Origin: Symsagittifera roscoffensis
Taxonomy: Eukaryota; Xenacoelomorpha; Acoela; Convolutidae
NCBI RefSeq assembly: GCF_963678635.1
Contig: NC_087070.1
Coordinates: forward strand, 22,805,419 to 22,869,418
Reading direction: 5' to 3'
DNA length: 64,000 nucleotides
Shown here piece after piece: positions 22,032 to 32,341 of this stretch. The notes below the pieces were generated by a model. It saw nothing but the letters and a program-made list of their open reading frames with translations. It was not told where the DNA came from and did no database searches. The position numbers were made by a program, and so were the translations under genes. Numbering within the stretch: position 1 is the stretch's first letter; every line of letters starts with the position of its first letter.

Positions 22032-22439
22032 TCAACATTCCAACAAACGAAATAACTTTGGTTTGAATGCTTTAAGAAATAAGCAAAACGCAATACCTGT
22101 CACGTGACCCAGGTAACAGTTTTTTATTGGACAAGGCAAAACATATGTGTACCCACGACCGGTATAATTTTTTTCTTGCAAAGATCCTGCTGCGTCATGC
22201 AATATAGCATGTATTCTAAGAAATTTGAAATGTTTCAAATGTTTAACGAGCGACGAATTGTCTATTCCAATTAAACCACCATATGGTCTGTTTTTCAAAA
22301 CAAAATCCAAATTAATATCAGCATCCAAATACAAACAAGTGGCTAACAAATACTGAAATCTGACTGATTTGTCTGGATATTGTGATTTTAAGTCTATAAA
22401 AACTTCATGAATGAGTTTTAAATCGAAAGTTGAAATCAT
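22032..22439 (-). CDS. Conserved Polinton protein with HDAAG/GRGYTY motifs, intact
   Basis: Starting at ATG 22439 (MISTFDLKLI), 135 codons are open. Distinctive parts are RIHAILHDAAGSL, TGRGYTYVLPCP and YLGHVTGIAF. I have the impression that this pattern recurs in Polintons and adintoviruses, but I cannot name a function. It is one of the few uninterrupted genes on the minus strand and lies just upstream of the exonuclease-like gene. Confidence 0.5.
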   Translation of the reverse strand: MISTFDLKLIHEVFIDLKSQYPDKSVRFQYLLATCLYLDADINLDFVLKNRPYGGLIGIDNSSLVKHLKHFKFLRIHAILHDAAGSLQEKNYTGRGYTYVLPCPIKNCYLGHVTGIAFCLFLKAFKPKLFRLLEC

Positions 22440-22486
22440 GTTTACTGAACTCAATATAATAAAAAGGGAATAATGAAAAGTATCAA

Positions 22487-23273
22487 TTAAAACTTAACTT
22501 TCTCTTCAACAATAAATTTCACAATTAGCACATCAGTATCTACATCAAGTTTTCTATATCCACTTGTCAAAGCATCCATTATTTTGCAAAAAGCGGCAGA
22601 ATGGGGTCCATTAATTAAACTTTCAAATCTTTTCAAAGTTTCTGTATTCATCTCATCTGTTTGAACATGTCTGCTTTCTGTATGTTTCTTTGAAACTGAA
22701 GTCGAAATTCTTACGGATTTGCTTGACGTCGACGATGCAGCAGGCGTAACTGTATTATCAATTCGTTTCTGTCCCCCAACGGCCGGAGATTTCTTGCAAA
22801 CGTTTTGATTTGGTGAAGTTTGTTTGTTAGATGATGTTGCAGAAAGCAATAAATTGGGTAAACGTTTTTTGATTGCAGTGAAATCTAACAAATCGAGATT
22901 GGCTGCAACAGGTTGTGCTGAATAAGTGAGAGCTAGTTTAAGCTTGTCAAATAACTCACCGTTTCCTTTGACATCTTTAGCAGGAGAAACTAAGTATTTG
23001 AAGCAAGTGAAAATACAAGGAACACTGAAACATTTTTGGGAAGGAAAAAATTGGTTTAATTTTTCCTCTGAATCTACTTGAATCAATATATGGTAATGAT
23101 TTTTTTTCATTCTCGACTGAAAAAGGGCAATATTCAGATTTGAAGTGGCTTCCAAAAGCATGATTTTTAAAAGTAGATAAATTAGGAATTTTTTCAGTGA
23201 TAACAAATTTGAAATTTGGTTGAAATTTTTTGAAATAATCAGGTAACACAACTTCGAACATAGCTTCTGCCAT
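22487..23273 (-). pseudogene. Polinton protein with an HxH (HUH-like) motif, frameshifted
   Basis: The start is ATG 23273 (MAEAMFEVVLPDYF), then KFVITEKIPNLSTFKNHAFG. In an A8 run (T8 at 23100-23107 on the + strand) the frame shifts by one base into NHYHILIQVDSEEKLNQFF. The H-Y-H-I-L-I-Q pattern resembles the HUH metal-binding motif of rolling-circle replication proteins and parvovirus NS1, but I see no clear catalytic tyrosine motif. A Ser/Thr/Lys-rich linker follows, and the C-terminus is FESLINGPHSAAFCKIMDAL. About 260 codons. Whether it is a nickase relic or an unrelated fold is open. Confidence 0.45.
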
Positions 23274-23287
23274 TTTGTAAAGGAAAA

Positions 23288-23658
23288 TTAATTCGAGTCG
23301 TGCTTGAAATCGTTTGTGTTTGAGGAAAGTTGAGATTTCCTGGCTCGTTTACAGTTAGATTGTGGTTTGTCTTTGTTTTCAACAGTATCAGAAATTTCAC
23401 TTGTTTGCGCTCGGATTGACTTTCCCGACTTTAGTAATTTTGAAAATTCTTCGCTGCTTAAGGAAAGTCTTTGTACACATTCAAATTCAGCGCCTTCAGT
23501 TGCTTTTTTGAAAACTTTCAGGAATACATAAGTTCCACTTTGGTCATATGTTTTCAATGTAACACGCACTAGTCTTTTACTGTTTTCCGAAATACAAAAT
23601 AGCAATCGCCAAAATCTTCATCTGCATTTGCTGTGGTGCTTGTTTTGGTTTTATTCAT
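23288..23658 (-). pseudogene. Possible PC4-like ssDNA-binding protein of the Polinton, frameshifted
   Basis: From ATG 23658 (MNKTKTSTTANADED) the frame breaks near 23605, then continues with LVRVTLKTYDQSGTYVFLKV and RLSLSSEEFSKLLKSGKSI, followed by a Lys/Ser-rich tail. Alternating beta strands followed by an LS-x-x-EF helix resemble the PC4 coactivator fold, which binds single-stranded DNA. That would suit a protein-primed replicon. The resemblance is by eye only. It is the first gene of the leftward block. Confidence 0.4.
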
Positions 23659-24140
23659 TGTAACGAGTAAATTTTCAAAATAACTTGATTCAAAACTGAA
23701 TAGAAAGAAATGAATGGTTCCGATTGATTGAATATGTCTGCAAAAGAAAGCGTTGTATCTATTTTAATTTATATACACATGTACTTTATATCGCAAAGAT
23801 ATTGGATTGCAATTTAGTTCAAATGAATAAGTATTTGTGCATGTACAACTGATAAGAATTTTAATGGGTGTTAAAGGTCACAATGCTTAAACGTTATTTT
23901 TGATACAAGCTATTTGTTTGAATGCAATTCAGATAAACATAGAATACCACGCAAGGTAACATAAATATTTTACACGCCCTCCCTTATTAAACTGATTAAA
24001 AACTAAATAGGAGGTCTTGAAATTTCTAATTTTAGAAGAACTAATCCCTATTTTAATATCTTGAGGCGTTTTCACAATTCATTTCAGTTTCATTTCTCTC
24101 CGCGTTACGTTTGTCATTTTCTTCCAACTTTTCTTCAAAA
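23659..24140. promoter_or_regulatory. Divergent intergenic region of the Polinton
   Basis: This gap separates the leftward gene block (first ATG 23658) from the rightward gene at 24141, so it should hold two divergent promoters. A TATA-like stretch TTTATATACAC (23767-23777) could serve either strand. No other motif is clear. Confidence 0.35.
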
Positions 24141-24776
24141 ATGCCTTGTTATATTATTGCCGGATATTCCAATCACGAAAGAACCATTTTTTATGAAACC
24201 GTTCACGGTAATTTTGTAGCAATAATTAACGAAGAAAAAAGTTTCAATTCTGATGAGTGGACTTGTACTCATCACGTTATGATTCCCAAAAATTTTTTAC
24301 ATTTATTCAGTAAAATTTCCTTAAAAAATTCAAAGATTGACGAAGAACTGAATATAAAGTATTTTAGTTACCTTACAAATTCTGGGAAATATACGGATCC
24401 TGACGAGCCTCTTGCTCTTCAGGTTGATATTGCAACTTTATCAAAACCAGTAAAAAAAATTTTGTATAAATACGATTGTGATGTTACTCCGATGTGTGAA
24501 AACCAGTTAGAATACTTTGAAGAAATTGAATTTTTCGATCGTTTATGGGGAATGGAACAGATTGAATCACCATCAGTAGTTACCCCGAAAGCTGATCCTT
24601 CCCCTGTAGTGTCACCATGGCTTGACGAACCGGGTTGCTTATCTCCAAAGCGTACCCCTGTGGCTACTGTGAGCAACCACATGGAAAACTTAACCCCTTA
24701 TCTCTGTCTAGCGCCAAAGAAAAAAAGGAAGTTAACAACACTAGAGAAAGCGCAGGAGTATTTGGACCTTATATAA
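24141..24776 (+). CDS. Intact Polinton protein with a C-terminal nuclear-localisation-like signal
   Basis: The first ATG (24141, MPCYIIAGYSNHE) opens 211 codons, ending at TAA. The N-terminal half is mixed alpha/beta with aromatic residues (FYETVHGNFVAIINEEKSF, CTHHVMIPKNFLHLFSKI). An acidic middle has YFEEIEFFDRLWGMEQ, then a Pro/Ser-rich linker (SPSVVTPKADPSPVVSPWL). Near the C-terminus lies APKKKRKLTTLEKAQEYL, where PKKKRKL is a classic monopartite nuclear-localisation pattern. I do not recognise the family. Being divergent from the structural block and on the same strand as PolB, it could be an early regulatory protein. Its intact frame contrasts with the decayed neighbours. Confidence 0.6.
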   Translation: MPCYIIAGYSNHERTIFYETVHGNFVAIINEEKSFNSDEWTCTHHVMIPKNFLHLFSKISLKNSKIDEELNIKYFSYLTNSGKYTDPDEPLALQVDIATLSKPVKKILYKYDCDVTPMCENQLEYFEEIEFFDRLWGMEQIESPSVVTPKADPSPVVSPWLDEPGCLSPKRTPVATVSNHMENLTPYLCLAPKKKRKLTTLEKAQEYLDLI

Positions 24777-26402
24777 CTTTGAAACTGAGGTTGAGTTTTA
24801 TTGATTTTTGTTTGTATTTATTGTGTATAATAATTTAACTTTAAAATTGAGTTTGAGTTTGTATCTTGTATTTGTTCATTAATTATCACACGATTGGGTT
24901 CTGATTAAAAATTTATTTCAAAAGCCTTTAAAAATTGAGGTTAAAAAAATCATTTATTTTTAATAAATTGACTATTTTTTTTCAATTAAAAACAAAAAAA
25001 AAAATTTTGTTTTTTCCACAAATAGGATTTAACATAATAACATTGAAGTTCTTATTTACATTAGTGATCTTGAGAAAAAACTAAAAAGCATCCATATATA
25101 TGCTAATTTTTAGAAAACAAGATTAAAAAAATCAATTTCGTTTTTTGAAAAAGATAATTAACGTCAAAAAAAAACTAAAAAAATAATTTTGGATAAAAAA
25201 ATTATGTTGTCATATGTTTATTCAAATAGTTATCATACAAGCTAAACATAAAGAAAAATAGTATAAAAGATGTTTAAAACCAACTTTTTGATAAAAATAA
25301 TTATTTTTTTAAATGTTTTTTAGTTAAAAATTTGATTTTTTAATTACAAAAAGGAAAAAAAAGCATTATTTTTTTTCTTTTTCTACAAATTGGAGTTACC
25401 ATTTGATCATTGATACTGTTGTCTCCAAAAATGATCATATTGAAAAAAATACAAGTATTCATCATCATGCTAAATATTTGAGAAAAATAATAAAAATCAA
25501 ACTTTTTAATTGTTGACTCATCGTTTTTTCAATTTCCCGAAAAAATGCGATTTTCAACCAGAAGACGCAATTTTTTATTATGAGCAAGTGGTGTTATTAC
25601 GAAAGTGCATTGAGGGGCACGACTAATGAGATTGTGGGAGTAGATGTTTTTTCAATAGTCTTCGAGAAAAACGCTAATCCCCTTAATCCCCCCTAAAACA
25701 GCAAACTCATTTCTCTTTACAGAAAAGTATTTTTTCGGAGTTTTTTTTCAAATCGAAAGACAATTGAGACAAATTCATGATGACTTGGACCGTGCGACCG
25801 CTCCGTGATTGACATCATTGATAACAATGCGCCTGGAAAGTTAAAAAACTGTCATTTTTCAGTTTTTGCTTTACTTATTCATCATTTCAACTGTTTTTGA
25901 TACTAATTTTGACATTTTTATAGGATATTCTGTCCCCATGACAACTGGGATACTTAGGATCTATAATGAGTTGTGCCATGCTCAACTTTTATTCGCAATT
26001 TCGAAAATTTCATCAATTTATCATTTGAATTGATAAAATATAAAATTAAAACTTTTCTCTCTTGGCTCTAAAATCATTTTGGATTAAAATTTAGCCCAAA
26101 CTTGGTTGGCTTAGGTTAATTTCTATCGTTTGCAATAATTATTAACGTTTCAAACAACAATTTATCTGTTTCGTCCAATCGAATTTGAGTTTGCCAGTTA
26201 TGGCGGGAAATTCAAATCTAATTCAAATTTTGGCGGGAACTTTAATTCAAATTCAAAATTACGCGCGCAAAACACAAACCGTTTTCTCTGCAATTGGTAG
26301 ACAAACAGTTATGCTTCCCATTTACTGTTGTTTCTGAGTGTAATTTGAGATCACTTGATTCTTTTTCTTTCTTAAAATCAATAGCTTAACTTATTTCAAA
26401 AA
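24777..26402. other. Long non-coding, A/T-homopolymer-rich Polinton segment
   Basis: About 1.6 kb with no supportable gene between the NLS-bearing protein and PolB. The first part (24900-25540) is dominated by A and T runs. The part before PolB holds repeated GGCGGGAA-type phrases (TATGGCGGGAAATTCAAATC and TTTTGGCGGGAACTTTAATT, 26202-26243), which could be promoter elements for PolB. Confidence 0.5.
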
Positions 26403-29400
26403 ATGTTCAAATGCAATTTTTGTCCACTGAAATATGCAAATAAGAGCAATAGAAGTCGCCATGAGCGTGACAAACATTTTGTTGAAAAAGGAATTATTGT
26501 GTATCGATGCAATGAGTGTTCATTCACGGCTCAAATGCTTTCAAATTTACAAAAACATATTCTTCACACTCATGGTCAACTTGGAGGTGTTTGTGATTAT
26601 TGTCATTTGGGATTTCATTCGCCCAAAAACTTATCAGCTCATTTACTAACAACCCATGGTCTTCCTGTTATGAGAGCTGCCTCTGCTGATTTCGCCACTA
26701 CAAGTGCCGCTGCTAATGCAGCTCTCGGTGATGTGCACGCTGTCGATGAAGACGAAATCAACGGCACCAATCGTCAAAAAAGTGAGTCTGCTTTTTTCGG
26801 TGTTCTTGAAACGTATGTGATCGGCGGAAACCAACCCATGGATGAAAATCAGCCGATTGACTTTTTGCAGTTTATGCAAGAGAAAAAAGATGAAATTCAT
26901 AGTCTCATAATCGATCGAGTTGCAGAAGGACCTAGAAAAGTTCAGTTCAGCGCTAATTTAGGTTTGGTAAAACCTAAAGTAATAAATGATTCTAGTAAAA
27001 CTGAGCACGACGAGCGGATTGACATTTATGAAAACTCTGATATGAAATCTGTGATGAGTTTAGGATTAGAAGATGATGAGTTTTTTGAAATGGTCGAAAA
27101 AATGCAAGCAGTTTTGGAGACTTTTGCATCTTATGGAAGCGGTTGGGTTTTGCAACACGTAGTTCAAGTTTTTGTTAAACTTGCAAAGTTTTCACCAATC
27201 CGTGGGTCATCTTATATTGACTTACCTTTTCGAATTCGAATGTCCTAGAATTTGATAAACATTAGAAATCACGAAGATAATAATTGCTTCGAACTTTGCT
27301 TTACCGCTGCTTATAGTCTGAAGCATGGTGTTGACCTACTTCTAACTGATCAACAAAAAGCAAACCCAGCAGCTGCGCGGACACAACCTGATACATACAC
27401 TGCTGAAAGTGCACACAAAGCCCAAGGTAATTTTGATTCACCCATGAGTTTCGCTTCAATTGGAAAATTTGAACAACTTAACGACGTGCAGGTAAATGTG
27501 TTCCAGTACAACAGGGGAGATTTGTTGCCTATGTATATATCAAAACGACCAAACCAAGATAACAGCACCCAAACTGAAATATTTGACATGGACCCGCTTC
27601 TCTTGTATGAGCCTGCATAGCATCACTATGTACTTATAATCGATTTGTTAAAGTTCATCTGCGAAATCAAAGGGTGTAAGTATCGCCCAATTGCACGTTT
27701 ATGTAGAAACTGCTTTCACATTAGTTGGAGTGATGAAACTCACGTGCAACACATCCAGTGTTGTAAGGATCATGAACCTGCTCTAGTAGTCATGCCTTCA
27801 GCAGAAAAAGGTACCAACAGATACGAGTTCAAAAACCTCCAGGCCTTGTGGTTTGTACCACTTGTGATTTATTTTGATTTTGAATCATTTCTGAAACCTG
27901 TAGATTCTTGTCCTGATAATCCATTGCGTTCATCTACCCGAGTTGTACAAAAACACGAAGCTTGTTGGTATTCATTGGCTGTAATTGAACACGGAAATTC
28001 ACAGCCCTACTTCTTTGACTATGACAGCTCTGATCAATGCATGAAAAACTTTCTCAATCAGTTGCATCAATTAGCGAGAGAGATATATGATCAAAAGCGA
28101 CGGTTTTCTCAATTTCTAGAAAGCCAAGAATCGTTGAACAAAGAAAACACATCAACATGTTGGATTTGCTGTATACATTTTACCAATGAGCACGAAAAAT
28201 GTCTTGACCATTGCCATTTTTCTGGAAAATTTTTGGGATGGGCACATGAAAAATGCAACCTCGCAAGACGAACTGTAAATTTCACCCCAGTCATTCGACA
28301 TAACATCCAGAACTATGACCTTCACCACATTTGTCTCGCATTGCCTGAATGCGAGCCAACAAGTACAATGAGTGTTATACCTAGCACCGACGAAAAATAT
28401 ATATCGTTAAGCATTGGAGTCCTAATTAAAACTATAAAAAGGAAAAACGGATCTGAGCAAAAAGTTTTTGATTACCTCAGATTTATTGACTCAAGCAAGT
28501 TTTTGAATTCTTCCCTGCAAAAATTGGTTGATAATCTACCAGCGGCAAAAATGTCAATTTTGAACAATTATTTTGCAAACGAGACGGAGGATCAACGGTG
28601 TCTGATACGACAAAAAAGTTTCTACCCTTATTCGTACATGACCAAAAGAGAAAAATTTGCAGAAAAAGAATTGCCTCCTTTGCAAAATTGGTCCGATGTT
28701 TTGAATGGAGGAAAAGTTGCAGTTTCTCAAGCGGATCTGGAACATGCAAGGAAAGTTTTTAGAATCTTCAAATGTCAAAACTTGGAGGATTATCACAACT
28801 TGTATCTCAAGTGTGATACACTCCTTCTTGCTTGCGTCTTTGAAGAATTTCGACAAATTAGTCACCAAACTTATGGTCTGGACTGCGCGCACCATTTTAG
28901 TGCTTCAAACTTAGCTGGAGACGCCTTCAAACGTATCTGCAAAGACTCGAATGTTCAGCTTTTATCAGACCGCAGGCATCTCGAAATGGTCGAGATTATG
29001 ATGCGAGGTGGTACTGCATCCGTGTTCCATAGTCGCTTTTTCAAAGCCAACAACAAAGAATGCCCCGACTTCAACCCAGATCAACCTAGCACCTACGGGT
29101 TTATGATCGATGCAAATAACCTCTATGGCGGCGTCATGCAAACGGAGAAATTACCAACATGACTGAAGACTCTTTGATTGGATTTATATTGGAAGTTGAT
29201 CTCGAGTACCCAGAAGAACTGCATGAGGATCATCAAGATTACCCTTTAGCTCCTACTAAAGAAAGTGTACCCCAGTATTGGTTGAGTCCCTACCAAACAA
29301 ATTTACTCGAGCAGATGAAAAATCAAGACATTGCAAGACGTTCAATTGGAAAGACCAAAAAGTTACTGCAGACGCTGCATGACAAGTCAAACTATACAAT

Positions 29401-31383
29401 TCATTACAAACTATTGCAATTGTTTGTTAGGTTGGGACTTAAAGTTAAAAAAGTGCACTGTGTGCTGAAGTTTGAACAAGAAGCATGGTTAGAACCATAC
29501 ATCACATTGAACACGACTAAACGACAACAAGCTAGAAATAAATTTGAGGAGGATTTGTACAAACTACTGAACAATTGTGCTTATGGGAAAACATGCGAGT
29601 CGAAGCGCAAACGGATGCTTGTTCGGATAGTTAGAGATTATCATGCCGCTTTGCGAGAAATTAGTGCATTCGAATTTAAATCCTACAAAAATTTTTGGAG
29701 AAAACTTGGCAGCGTTCACTTCGAATCCAACAAAAATCTATTGGGATGTCCCAACAATTGTGGGAGCTAGTGTTCTTGAGTTAGCAAAGTTTCACATGTA
29801 TAAATTTCATTACGATATAATGAAACCAAATTTTGAATGTCAACTACTGTATTTTGATACAGACAGTCTCCTGTACCAAGTCAAAAGTGAAGATTTATAC
29901 CGAGAAATTTCCGAAAAAAGGAATATTTTGAATGAACTTGACTTGTCAAATTACCCGAAGAACCACCCTCTCTACGACCCGAAAAACAAAATGGTTGTTT
30001 TAAAATTCAAGGATGAGTTTCCAGGAGACATTATAACCGAGTTTATATCCCTCAAACCCAAGCTTTAATCCATTTTGTCCAGAAGTAATTAATTTCTATT
30101 TGCCTTATTTTTGAGCACGAATTCCAAAAAATTTTGATTTTTTGTGATTTTTTTTTCACAAGGCAATTTTCAATTGTGGGCGAAAAAATGTATTTTTATC
30201 AAAAAAAAAAGAAATTTGGAAAAAACTTTTTAGGCGAAAAAGTATAATTTTTTTTTGAAATTTTTTTTTTTGTGGTCGGTTTTTTTTTTGTGGGCGATTT
30301 TATTTTTTTTTTGTGGGCGATTTTTTTTTTGTGGGCGATTTTATTTTTTTTTGTGGGCGATTTTTTTTTGTGGGCGAAAATTTTTTTGAAAAAAATTTTT
30401 TTTGTCGGCAAAAAATTTTTTTTTAAATTTTTTTGTCGGGGATTTTTTTTTTGTGTTGGTCGATTGTTGTTTTTTTAATGATGACTAATTTTTAAGGTCA
30501 CACCTGGCCTTCATATTTTTTTTTTGTTGCACCTGGCCTTCAAGTTAACATGATGTAGCTCTTAAAAAAACATCGCATTTGGTTTTTTTACCACCACACA
30601 TTAGTGATCATCAAAAAATTGATTAGTAATCATATAAATAAATTTTTAGACTGCAGAATATTATCGGCGAAAGGTGTATCCAAAGCTGCTCAGAAGATGT
30701 TGTGTCATCAGCGATATCGAGACACCTTGACCTCTGGCTCGTTATTCAAAACTGAAAACAGTCGAATCGCATCCGAGTCACACAATCTGCAAACAGCGAC
30801 TTCGACGAAAACATCGTTATCAGCTTTTGATGACAAACGCTACATCCTCGATGATGGTCAGCAGACTCTTCCCTACGGTCACAAAAACATCGTGGGTCAA
30901 ACTGTGATTGGCATTGATGATAGTGATGACAACACAGCCGCTGTTATTTCTGACCCAACTGACAATGACGATTTGGAAAAATGGATGCCATTTTTTGAAG
31001 ATCGTCAACAGCCAGTGTAGTGGGATTGTGACGATTTCCTAGATGGGGTGTCTGAAGAATTCGCTAACACTCAAAACGTTGATTTGGACCATCCGGAAAT
31101 TGATGATGAATACTCTGAGGATAGTTTTGCTGTTGAGAACACACAACCACATCGCTCGCTTCGACAACTGATGGACCAGGTCAATAGCAGTTGGCAAACT
31201 CCAGACCCCGGTCTGATTCGGGCAGCAGAAACCAACGACAGTGATATTGATAGCGGGGATATCGCGGATCTGGAGGCCAATACTTCCGATGAGGACGAGT
31301 CGTCATTCTTCAACGATTCGTTTTTCGATTATGAAGCAGTTGAAGTAGAAGAACCACGGTCAAAAAATCGACGAATAGATTAA
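26403..31383 (+). pseudogene. PolB: Polinton DNA polymerase B (protein-primed type), broken in several places
   Basis: The N-terminus has three C2H2 fingers (FKCNFCPLKYANKSNRSRH, YRCNECSFTAQML, VCDYCHLGFHSPKNL). Next come IDLP and NLINIRNHEDNNCFEL, a Cys/His insert (CWICCIHF, DHCHFSGKFLGWAHEKCNL), ExoI YFDFESF, ExoII HNIQNYD, ExoIII YHNLYLKCDTLLL, Pol A DANNLYGG, Pol B NNCAYGKT, Pol C YFDTDSLLY, and a C-terminal SAFDDKRYILDDGQQTLPYG with a long acidic tail. Defects: in-frame TAG at 27246 and 27618, a frame change with a small loss at about 29160, a shift at 29687-29696, a low-complexity insert at 30069-30644, and TAG at 31018. AATAAA follows at 31420. It would replicate the element from protein-primed ends. 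Confidence 0.92.
30069..30644 (+). repeat. T-rich minisatellite-like insert splitting PolB
   Basis: Between conserved PolB blocks (DIITEFISLKPK before, CRILSAKGVSKAAQ after) lies about 575 bp of low complexity. Repeated GTGGGCGATTTTTTTT units of varying length occupy 30270-30450. There is no GT donor next to the last conserved codon, although a TTTTAG precedes the resumed coding part, so an intron is not well supported. The Lys-rich frame on the opposite strand is only a reading of this repeat. Confidence 0.75.
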
Positions 31384-31721
31384 AACACAAAAAAACACCA
31401 CATTAACTTTTGTATAGTAAATAAAATTCAGTTATTTAATATGAAATTGTCTGTACATAAAATTTGACTTACCGCTATTCCGTGTTTAGTGTGTATTTAA
31501 GTGCGAGATTTTGTTCAGCTTTGGAACTCAATTAATCTGGGATATAAACAATTTCATTTAAGCGATAGTGTCTTTAGCATACTTTTGTATGTATTTGTAT
31601 GTAATTTGAGTTTGAATCAAAGTTTTAAGAAGAATTGAGCAAACAGTCTATAGCGCAGTTAAACACTCCAGCTGGTTTCAGAACGAAGATTTGGCAAATC
31701 CTTTCCCGCACCAAACATGTA
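31384..31721. other. PolB 3' flank
   Basis: Non-coding sequence between the PolB stop and the right inverted repeat. It holds AATAAA at 31420-31425, a plausible polyadenylation signal for PolB. Nothing else was seen. Confidence 0.5.
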
Positions 31722-31934
31722 ACCACAACGTTCAGTGGGAATACTCAATAATATACCGAAGTTTTACATGAGGACTATTAGATATAAAATTATACATGAT
31801 GACAATTAGGATAATTACATGGTGACCATTGCTGATCATTTAATACATGGTGACCATTATGATTTAAACCTAATGGTCATCCATGTATGACAACCCCCCC
31901 CCCCCCGATCCTAACGCACTATATGCATACTACT
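31722..31934 (-). repeat. Right terminal inverted repeat of the Polinton
   Basis: Inverted match of 13392-13655. It keeps a 13-base C run (31894-31906), equal in length to the left G run, and ends GCATACTACT followed by the target duplication ATCATA (31935-31940). It lacks one internal 50-60 bp unit found in the left copy. Confidence 0.95.
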
Positions 31935-31982
31935 ATCATATTACACAATTGTGAAATAAACAACGAAAAATATGATCTAGTA

Positions 31983-32177
31983 ATGACTCCTCAAAAAGAG
32001 ACAATAAGATATATCAGAACAAAACGACAGACAATCACAAGGAAAATTTTAAGCAAACAAAGACAAATTACACGAAAAAGATTTTCAAAGCGAAGAAACG
32101 CAGTCTCCGAATCAGAAACCAGTAATTTAGAAGAATTTTACATGTTAAATGACTCCATAAAAAAATTATCAAGTTAA
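31983..32177 (+). CDS. Short basic retroelement frame after the Polinton
   Basis: From ATG 31983, 64 codons rich in Arg, Lys, Thr and Gln (RTKRQTITRKILSK, RKRFSKRRNAVSE). It is the first retroelement reading frame to the right of the Polinton. It may be the N-terminal end of a gag-like protein, but I cannot assign a family. Confidence 0.35.
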   Translation: MTPQKETIRYIRTKRQTITRKILSKQRQITRKRFSKRRNAVSESETSNLEEFYMLNDSIKKLSS

Positions 32178-32341
32178 TGATACATTATATTTTTCGGACT
32201 CAGAAACAACATCACAAAAATCAATACAAGGAAAACGAAGAATAAAAAAGACATACAAAAACAAACCAGTACGTCTATACAATTGGAATCAACCAATAAA
32301 ACACATTGAAAACTACACATTAACAGTCATAAAACACAAAA

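Larger units (their letters stand above)
13392..31934. mobile_element. Complete Maverick/Polinton element, 18,543 bp, coding-defective
   Basis: The ends begin AGTAGTATGCATATAG and finish with its complement, and ATCATA flanks both sides (13386-13391, 31935-31940). AG/CT ends and 6-bp duplications are Polinton hallmarks. Inside are all Polinton core genes: PolB, rve integrase, FtsK/HerA-like ATPase, adenain-like protease, double jelly-roll major capsid and penton-like minor capsid, plus conserved small proteins. The morphogenesis genes and integrase form one long minus-strand block (14554-23658). PolB and one further gene are on the plus strand, leaving a divergent control region around 23660-24140. 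Most core genes have one or more stops or frameshifts. Confidence 0.97.

Noticed and set aside
30199-30411. Lys-rich minus-strand frame inside PolB
   Set aside because: It is the reverse reading of the GTGGGCGATTTT repeat and has no independent support.
14554-31020. Reassigned TAG codon in the Polinton (four in-frame TAGs in capsid and polymerase genes)
   Set aside because: TAA and TGA also interrupt core genes, and frameshifts are frequent. General decay explains all of them.
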